The notes under the pieces were generated by a model. That model did not search any database, was not told the origin of the DNA, and was given only the letters and a program-made list of their open reading frames with translations. Below are positions 59,696 to 64,000 of a DNA stretch of 64,000 bases, in pieces. Source of the stretch: Sinorhizobium fredii (GTDB lineage Bacteria; Pseudomonadota; Alphaproteobacteria; Rhizobiales; Rhizobiaceae); NCBI RefSeq assembly GCF_002944405.1, contig NZ_CP024307.1, positions 1,446,501-1,510,500 of the forward strand, read 5' to 3'. The position numbers and the translations under genes were made by a program. The first letter of the stretch is position 1, and every line of letters starts with the position of its first letter.

Positions 59696-60245
59696 GACCG
59701 CTTATGAGCCGCGGCTCAAGAAGGAATATGTGGAGCGCATCCGCAAGGCGATGCAGGAGAAGTTCTCCTACGCCAACGAAATGCAGATCCCGCGTCTCGA
59801 CAAGATCGTCATCAACATGGGTGTTGGCGAAGCGACCGGCGATTCCAAGAAGCCGTCCGTTGCTGCTGCCGACCTCGCTGCGATTGCCGGCCAGAAGCCG
59901 GTGATCACCCGCGCTCGCAACTCCATCGCTGGCTTCAAGCTGCGCGAAGGCATGCCGATTGGTGCCAAGGTTACCCTGCGCGGCGTTCGGATGTATGAGT
60001 TCCTGGATCGTCTCGTGAACATCGCTCTTCCGCGTGTTCGCGACTTCCGCGGTCTCAATCCGAAGTCCTTCGATGGTCGTGGCAACTTCGCCATGGGCGT
60101 CAAGGAGCACATTGTGTTCCCTGAGATCAACTACGACAAGGTTGATCAGATGTGGGGCATGGACATCATCGTTTGCACGACGGCAACTAACGACGACGAA
60201 GCGCGCGCTCTGCTTGCAGAGTTCAACTTCCCGTTCCGTCAGTAA
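59688..60245 (+). CDS. rplE: 50S ribosomal protein L5
   Basis: A 185-residue 5S-rRNA-binding protein ([42 protein letters not shown], ending FNFPFRQ). It contacts the P-site tRNA. Confidence 0.99.
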   Translation: MAKTAYEPRLKKEYVERIRKAMQEKFSYANEMQIPRLDKIVINMGVGEATGDSKKPSVAAADLAAIAGQKPVITRARNSIAGFKLREGMPIGAKVTLRGVRMYEFLDRLVNIALPRVRDFRGLNPKSFDGRGNFAMGVKEHIVFPEINYDKVDQMWGMDIIVCTTATNDDEARALLAEFNFPFRQ

Positions 60246-60279
60246 TCCGTAACGACAAGCGTAAAGAAGGATAACTGTT

Positions 60280-60585
60280 ATGGCGAAAACGAGCGCAGTT
60301 GAAAAGAACAAGCGCCGCCGCAAACTGGTTGCCGGACAAGCCGCGAAGCGTGCGGCCCTCAAGGCAATCATCATGAACCAGTCTTTGTCGATCGAAGAGC
60401 GGTTCAAGGCCACCCTCAAGCTGGCAGAACTGCCCCGGGATGGGTCGAAGACCCGCATCCGCAACCGTTGCGAAGTGACCGGCCGTCCGCGCGCCTACTA
60501 TCGCAAGCTTCGCATGTCGCGTATCGCGCTTCGCGAACTGGGCAATCTCGGCAAGGTGCCGGGCATCGTCAAGTCGAGCTGGTAA
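60280..60585 (+). CDS. rpsN: 30S ribosomal protein S14
   Basis: The 101-residue zinc-free form of S14 (the CxxC pairs of the short form are absent): [42 protein letters not shown] single copy here. It follows rplE after 34 bp. Confidence 0.98.
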   Translation: MAKTSAVEKNKRRRKLVAGQAAKRAALKAIIMNQSLSIEERFKATLKLAELPRDGSKTRIRNRCEVTGRPRAYYRKLRMSRIALRELGNLGKVPGIVKSSW

Positions 60586-60597
60586 GGAGACGGGTAC

Positions 60598-60996
60598 ATG
60601 GCAATGACTGATCCTTTGGGCGATATGCTCACCCGTATCCGCAACGGCGCCGCTCGCCGCAAGTCGAGCGTGTCCACGCCGGCTTCCAAGCTTCGCGCGC
60701 GCGTTCTGGATGTCCTTCAGGCCGAAGGCTATATCCGCGGATATTCTGAAGTCGAGTTTGGCAACGGCAAGGCCGAGCTGAACATCGAACTGAAATACTA
60801 CGAAGGCGCCTCCGTGATCCGTGAGATCTCGCGCGTCTCCAAGCCGGGCCGCCGGGTTTATGTCTCGGTCAAGTCCATTCCGCAGGTCGCGAACGGCCTC
60901 GGCATCACCATCCTTTCGACACCGAAGGGCGTGATGGCCGATCACCAGGCACGCGAACAGAATGTTGGTGGCGAGATTCTTTGCTCGGTCTTCTAA
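60598..60996 (+). CDS. rpsH: 30S ribosomal protein S8
   Basis: A 132-residue S8 ([23 protein letters not shown], ending [27 protein letters not shown]). In E. coli S8 represses the spc operon by binding near the rplE start; that role is presumed here. The ATG at 60598 is followed by a second in-frame ATG two codons later. Confidence 0.98.
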   Translation: MAMTDPLGDMLTRIRNGAARRKSSVSTPASKLRARVLDVLQAEGYIRGYSEVEFGNGKAELNIELKYYEGASVIREISRVSKPGRRVYVSVKSIPQVANGLGITILSTPKGVMADHQAREQNVGGEILCSVF

Positions 60997-61036
60997 GACC
61001 GGGCAGGATCTCCATAGCGAACAGACAGGTATAACA

Positions 61037-61570
61037 ATGTCTCGTATCGGTAAGAAGCCCGTTCAGGTTCCGGCAGGCGTCACGGCTAACGTCGATGGCC
61101 AGAAGGTAACGGCAAAGGGCCCGAAGGGCGAACTGTTCTTCGTCGCAAACGACGAAGTTTCGGTGAAGCTCGAAAACAATGCGGTTGTCGTTCAGCCGCT
61201 CAATGAAACCAAGGATGCTCGTGCAAAGTGGGGCATGTCCCGCACGATGATCGAGAACATCTTCAAGGGCGTAAAGGACGGTTACGAGCGCAAGCTCGAA
61301 ATCAACGGCGTTGGCTACCGCGCGTCGATGCAGGGCAGGAACCTGCAGCTGGCGCTCGGCTTCAGCCATGACGTCGTCTACCAGGCGCCGGAAGGCATCA
61401 CGATCGCTGTGCCGAAGCCGACGGAAATCGTCGTTTCGGGCATCAACAAGCAGCAGGTCGGCCAGGTAGCCGCGGAAATCCGCGAATACCGCGGCCCCGA
61501 GCCCTACAAGGGCAAGGGTGTCAAGTATGCCGAAGAGCGGATCGTCCGCAAAGAAGGCAAGAAGAAGTAA
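61037..61570 (+). CDS. rplF: 50S ribosomal protein L6
   Basis: A 177-residue L6 with two repeated domains ([33 protein letters not shown], ending [26 protein letters not shown]). ATG 61037 follows ACAGGTATAACA, a weak ribosome site; the upstream in-frame codons overlap rpsH and are excluded. Confidence 0.98.
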   Translation: MSRIGKKPVQVPAGVTANVDGQKVTAKGPKGELFFVANDEVSVKLENNAVVVQPLNETKDARAKWGMSRTMIENIFKGVKDGYERKLEINGVGYRASMQGRNLQLALGFSHDVVYQAPEGITIAVPKPTEIVVSGINKQQVGQVAAEIREYRGPEPYKGKGVKYAEERIVRKEGKKK

Positions 61571-61582
61571 GGATCACGCGAA

Positions 61583-61945
61583 ATGGCTAGCAGGAAAGAT
61601 ACTCTTGTGCGTCGCGCCAGCCGCGTGCGCCGTCAAATCAAGGCGGTCGCCAATGGCCGCCCGCGCCTGTCGGTTCATCGCTCGTCGAAGAACATCTATG
61701 CGCAGATCATCGATGACGTTGCCGGCAAGACGCTTGCCGCTGCCTCGACCCTCGAGGCAGATCTCAAGTCGTCATTGAAGACCGGCGCCGACACGGCGGC
61801 AGCTGCAGCCGTCGGCAAGCTCCTTGCCGAACGCGCTTCCAAGGCAGGCGTCAAGGACGTTGTCTTTGATCGCGGCGCCTTCATCTACCACGGCCGCGTC
61901 AAGGCGCTGGCCGAGGCAGCTCGCGAAGGCGGCCTGAACTTCTAA
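61583..61945 (+). CDS. rplR: 50S ribosomal protein L18
   Basis: A 120-residue 5S-rRNA-binding protein ([41 protein letters not shown], ending [29 protein letters not shown]). With L5 and L25 or CTC it holds the 5S RNP. Confidence 0.98.
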   Translation: MASRKDTLVRRASRVRRQIKAVANGRPRLSVHRSSKNIYAQIIDDVAGKTLAAASTLEADLKSSLKTGADTAAAAAVGKLLAERASKAGVKDVVFDRGAFIYHGRVKALAEAAREGGLNF

Positions 61946-62070
61946 GGTTCGCCGCCCGGGCAGAGATGTCCGGGCGGATCCGCCTCGCAATTACCCGGTC
62001 GCTTCGGCTCGTCCGAGGCGACTTTCGTCAATCTGCCGATTGCACCCGGAAAAGAAAAAGGAAGAGGACA

Positions 62071-62640
62071 ATGGCACAAGAAAGAAGAGGTTCTCGCGAA
62101 GATCGCCAGAACCGCGAAGAGCGCGACAGCGAATTTGTCGATAAGCTCGTCGCAATCAACCGCGTCGCCAAGGTGGTGAAGGGCGGTCGTCGTTTCGGTT
62201 TCGCCGCTCTCGTCGTCGTTGGCGACCAGAAGGGCCGCGTCGGCTTCGGCCATGGCAAGGCACGCGAAGTGCCGGAGGCCATCCGCAAGGCGACGGAAGC
62301 CGCCAAGCGCGACCTGATCTTCGTACCGCTGCGCGGCGGCCGCACGCTGCATCACGACGTTAACGGCCGCCACGGCGCCGGCAAGGTGCTGCTGCGCTCG
62401 GCCAAGCCCGGTACCGGTATCATAGCCGGTGGCCCGATGCGCGCCGTCTTCGAAACGCTCGGCGTTCACGACGTCGTTGCCAAGTCGACCGGTTCGTCGA
62501 ACCCCTACAACATGGTTCGCGCCACCTTCGACGCGCTCAAGAACCAGATGCACCCGAAGGACATCGCGGCACAGCGCGGCATGAAGTACGCCGCGCTCCA
62601 GGCCCGTCGCGTTGCCGCCGGCGCTGCTTCCGAAGAATAA
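62071..62640 (+). CDS. rpsE: 30S ribosomal protein S5
   Basis: A 189-residue S5 with the dsRBD-like N-domain ([49 protein letters not shown]). The spectinomycin loop has the wild-type pattern VVKGGRR. It starts at ATG 62071 ([10 protein letters not shown]), 125 bp after rplR. Confidence 0.98.
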   Translation: MAQERRGSREDRQNREERDSEFVDKLVAINRVAKVVKGGRRFGFAALVVVGDQKGRVGFGHGKAREVPEAIRKATEAAKRDLIFVPLRGGRTLHHDVNGRHGAGKVLLRSAKPGTGIIAGGPMRAVFETLGVHDVVAKSTGSSNPYNMVRATFDALKNQMHPKDIAAQRGMKYAALQARRVAAGAASEE

Positions 62641-62652
62641 GGGAGCTGACAG

Positions 62653-62856
62653 ATGGCTAAGAAAGAAGTTGCCAAGAAGACGGTTACCGTCGAGCAGATT
62701 GGTAGCCCCATCCGCCGTCCCGCCGTACAGCGTCAGACGCTCATCGGTCTGGGCCTCAACAAGATGCACCGGGTTCGCACGCTGGAGGACACTCCGGCCG
62801 TTCGCGGCATGATCCGGGCCGTCCAGCACCTCGTTCGCGTCGTCGACGAGAAGTGA
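62653..62856 (+). CDS. rpmD: 50S ribosomal protein L30
   Basis: A 67-residue L30 ([47 protein letters not shown]). Close spacing on both sides puts it in the spc operon. Confidence 0.98.
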   Translation: MAKKEVAKKTVTVEQIGSPIRRPAVQRQTLIGLGLNKMHRVRTLEDTPAVRGMIRAVQHLVRVVDEK

Positions 62857-62869
62857 GGGGGATCGAGAT

Positions 62870-63343
62870 ATGAAACTGAATGAAATCAAAGACAACGAAG
62901 GCGCAACCAAGAGCCGCAAGCGTCTTGGCCGCGGTATCGGCTCCGGTTCCGGCAAGACCGCCGGCCGCGGCGTGAAGGGCCAGAAGGCCCGTTCCGGCGT
63001 GGCGATCAACGGCTTCGAAGGCGGTCAGATGCCCATCTACCGCCGTCTGCCGAAGCGCGGCTTCAACAACATCTTCGCTTCGGAGTTTGTTGTCGTGTCG
63101 CTCGGCCGTATCCAGACGGCAATCGATGCCAAAAAGCTCGACGCCTCGAAGATCGTCGATGCGGCTGCCCTGAAGGCGGCCGGCGTCATCCGTCGCGAGA
63201 AGGATGGCGTTCGTGTCCTCGCCGACGGCGAGCTGAAGGCGAAGATTTCGCTCGAAGTCGCAGGCGCTTCCAAGCCGGCCGTCGAGAAGATCGAAAAGGC
63301 CGGCGGCTCGGTGAAGCTGCTGGCAGCCGCCGCTGCGGAATAA
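62870..63343 (+). CDS. rplO: 50S ribosomal protein L15
   Basis: A 157-residue L15 with the flexible Gly/Arg-rich N-terminus ([28 protein letters not shown]) and [17 protein letters not shown]. It is the last gene before the terminator preceding secY. Confidence 0.99.
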   Translation: MKLNEIKDNEGATKSRKRLGRGIGSGSGKTAGRGVKGQKARSGVAINGFEGGQMPIYRRLPKRGFNNIFASEFVVVSLGRIQTAIDAKKLDASKIVDAAALKAAGVIRREKDGVRVLADGELKAKISLEVAGASKPAVEKIEKAGGSVKLLAAAAAE

Positions 63344-63354
63344 TATGACTGATG

Positions 63355-63388
63355 AACCGCCCGGGGTGCTTCACGCCGGGCGGTTTTG
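63355..63388 (+). terminator. terminator between rplO and secY
   Basis: AACCGCCCGG (63355-63364) pairs with CCGGGCGGTT (63376-63385) around an 11-base loop, followed by TTGC. The 238-bp rplO-secY spacer with this hairpin implies separate or attenuated expression of secY. Confidence 0.75.
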
Positions 63389-63581
63389 CTCCCATATGTG
63401 AGCCTCACGTCCGAGGGCGGCGAATCACTTGCCGCGAAAGGGACACAACGGAAACCACGGTGAGGCATCCGATTGCAGCGACAATCGCCTCGCGCCCGGT
63501 TTTCATCGACGAAGACTTACTCTTGCCGGAACTGACCGGGTTTCTCCCGCTGTTTCCGAGACTTGGTACGCGGAGAATTGC

Positions 63582-64000
63582 ATGGCTTCTGCAGCGGAAC
63601 AGCTCGCCTCGAACCTGAATTTTTCGACTTTCGCGAAGGCGGAAGATCTGAAGAAACGGCTCTGGTTCACCCTCGGTGCGCTTCTGGTTTACCGTCTTGG
63701 CACCTATATCCCGCTGCCCGGCCTCAACCCGGCCGCGTTCGCCCAGGCCTTCCAGGGCCAGGCCGGCGGCATCCTCGGCCTCTTCAACATGTTCTCGGGC
63801 GGTGCAGTGGAGCGCATGGCGATCTTCGCGCTCGGCATCATGCCCTATATCTCCGCTTCGATCATCGTGCAGCTGATGACCTCGGTCGTCCCGGCGCTCG
63901 AACAGTTGAAGAAGGAAGGCGAGCAGGGCCGCAAGGTCATCAACCAGTATACCCGCTACGGCACGGTGCTGCTCGGCGCCTTGCAGGCCTACGGCATTGC
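63582..64000 (+). CDS. secY: preprotein translocase subunit SecY (5' part, cut by window end)
   Basis: The first 139 codons of SecY: MASAAEQLASNLNFSTFAKAEDLKKRLWFTLGALLVYRLGTYIPLPGLNP, covering the first transmembrane segment (LWFTLGALLVYRLGTYIPLPG) and the plug region (FNMFSGGAVERMAIFALGIMPYISASIIVQLMT). The frame stays open to the window end. It forms the protein-conducting channel with SecE and SecG. Confidence 0.97.
   Translation, partial: MASAAEQLASNLNFSTFAKAEDLKKRLWFTLGALLVYRLGTYIPLPGLNPAAFAQAFQGQAGGILGLFNMFSGGAVERMAIFALGIMPYISASIIVQLMTSVVPALEQLKKEGEQGRKVINQYTRYGTVLLGALQAYGI

Overview
The window is a 64 kb stretch of chromosome from an alphaproteobacterium, most likely Sinorhizobium/Ensifer or a close Rhizobiaceae relative. 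The evidence is the high-GC coding style, RIME-like mosaic repeats, a GatCAB-type gatB, an NDUFA12-type complex I accessory protein, the gene order rne-amiC-mrcA-prfB, and one uninterrupted secE-nusG-rplKAJL-rpoBC-rpsLG-fusA-tuf-S10-spc block. Nearly every gene is intact; only the two ends cut genes (the end of a probable gatA, the start of secY).

Layout. 1-5 kb: end of gatA, three GNAT acetyltransferases, a YjhX-like protein, gatB, an NDUFA12 homologue and a DUF2155 protein. 5-10.5 kb: a leftward aroQ-accB-accC-aat group (dehydroquinase, acetyl-CoA carboxylase subunits, Leu/Phe-tRNA-protein transferase), a periplasmic DsbA/ScsC-like thiol protein and a class I aminotransferase. 10.5-19.3 kb: RNase E with a long leader, then rightward amiC, mrcA (PBP1A) and prfB, which carries a classical +1 programmed frameshift. 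19.3-24.3 kb: NAD kinase, tRNA-Thr, LysR/azoreductase and rlmB, then tRNA-Tyr and tRNA-Gly.

24.5-32.7 kb is the one clearly accessory segment: an IclR regulator diverging from a seven-gene operon. The operon encodes a ribose-type ABC sugar transporter and the enzymes of the non-phosphorylative L-fucose pathway: L-fucose dehydrogenase, L-fuconate dehydratase, 2-keto-3-deoxy-L-fuconate dehydrogenase and an FAH-family 2,4-diketo-3-deoxy-L-fuconate hydrolase. It lies between tRNA-Gly and tufB, splitting what in enterobacteria is one tRNA-tufB transcription unit. No fuconolactonase or mutarotase gene is in the window.

33.1-64 kb is the transcription and translation superblock, with two almost identical tuf genes. 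It carries legible regulatory RNA: an L10 leader before rplJ, a strong hairpin between rplL and rpoB, and terminators after tufA, rpsQ and rplO. The first tuf gene is followed by tandem copies of its own 3' end plus a palindrome. I see no CRISPR array, intact insertion sequence, rRNA gene or prophage.
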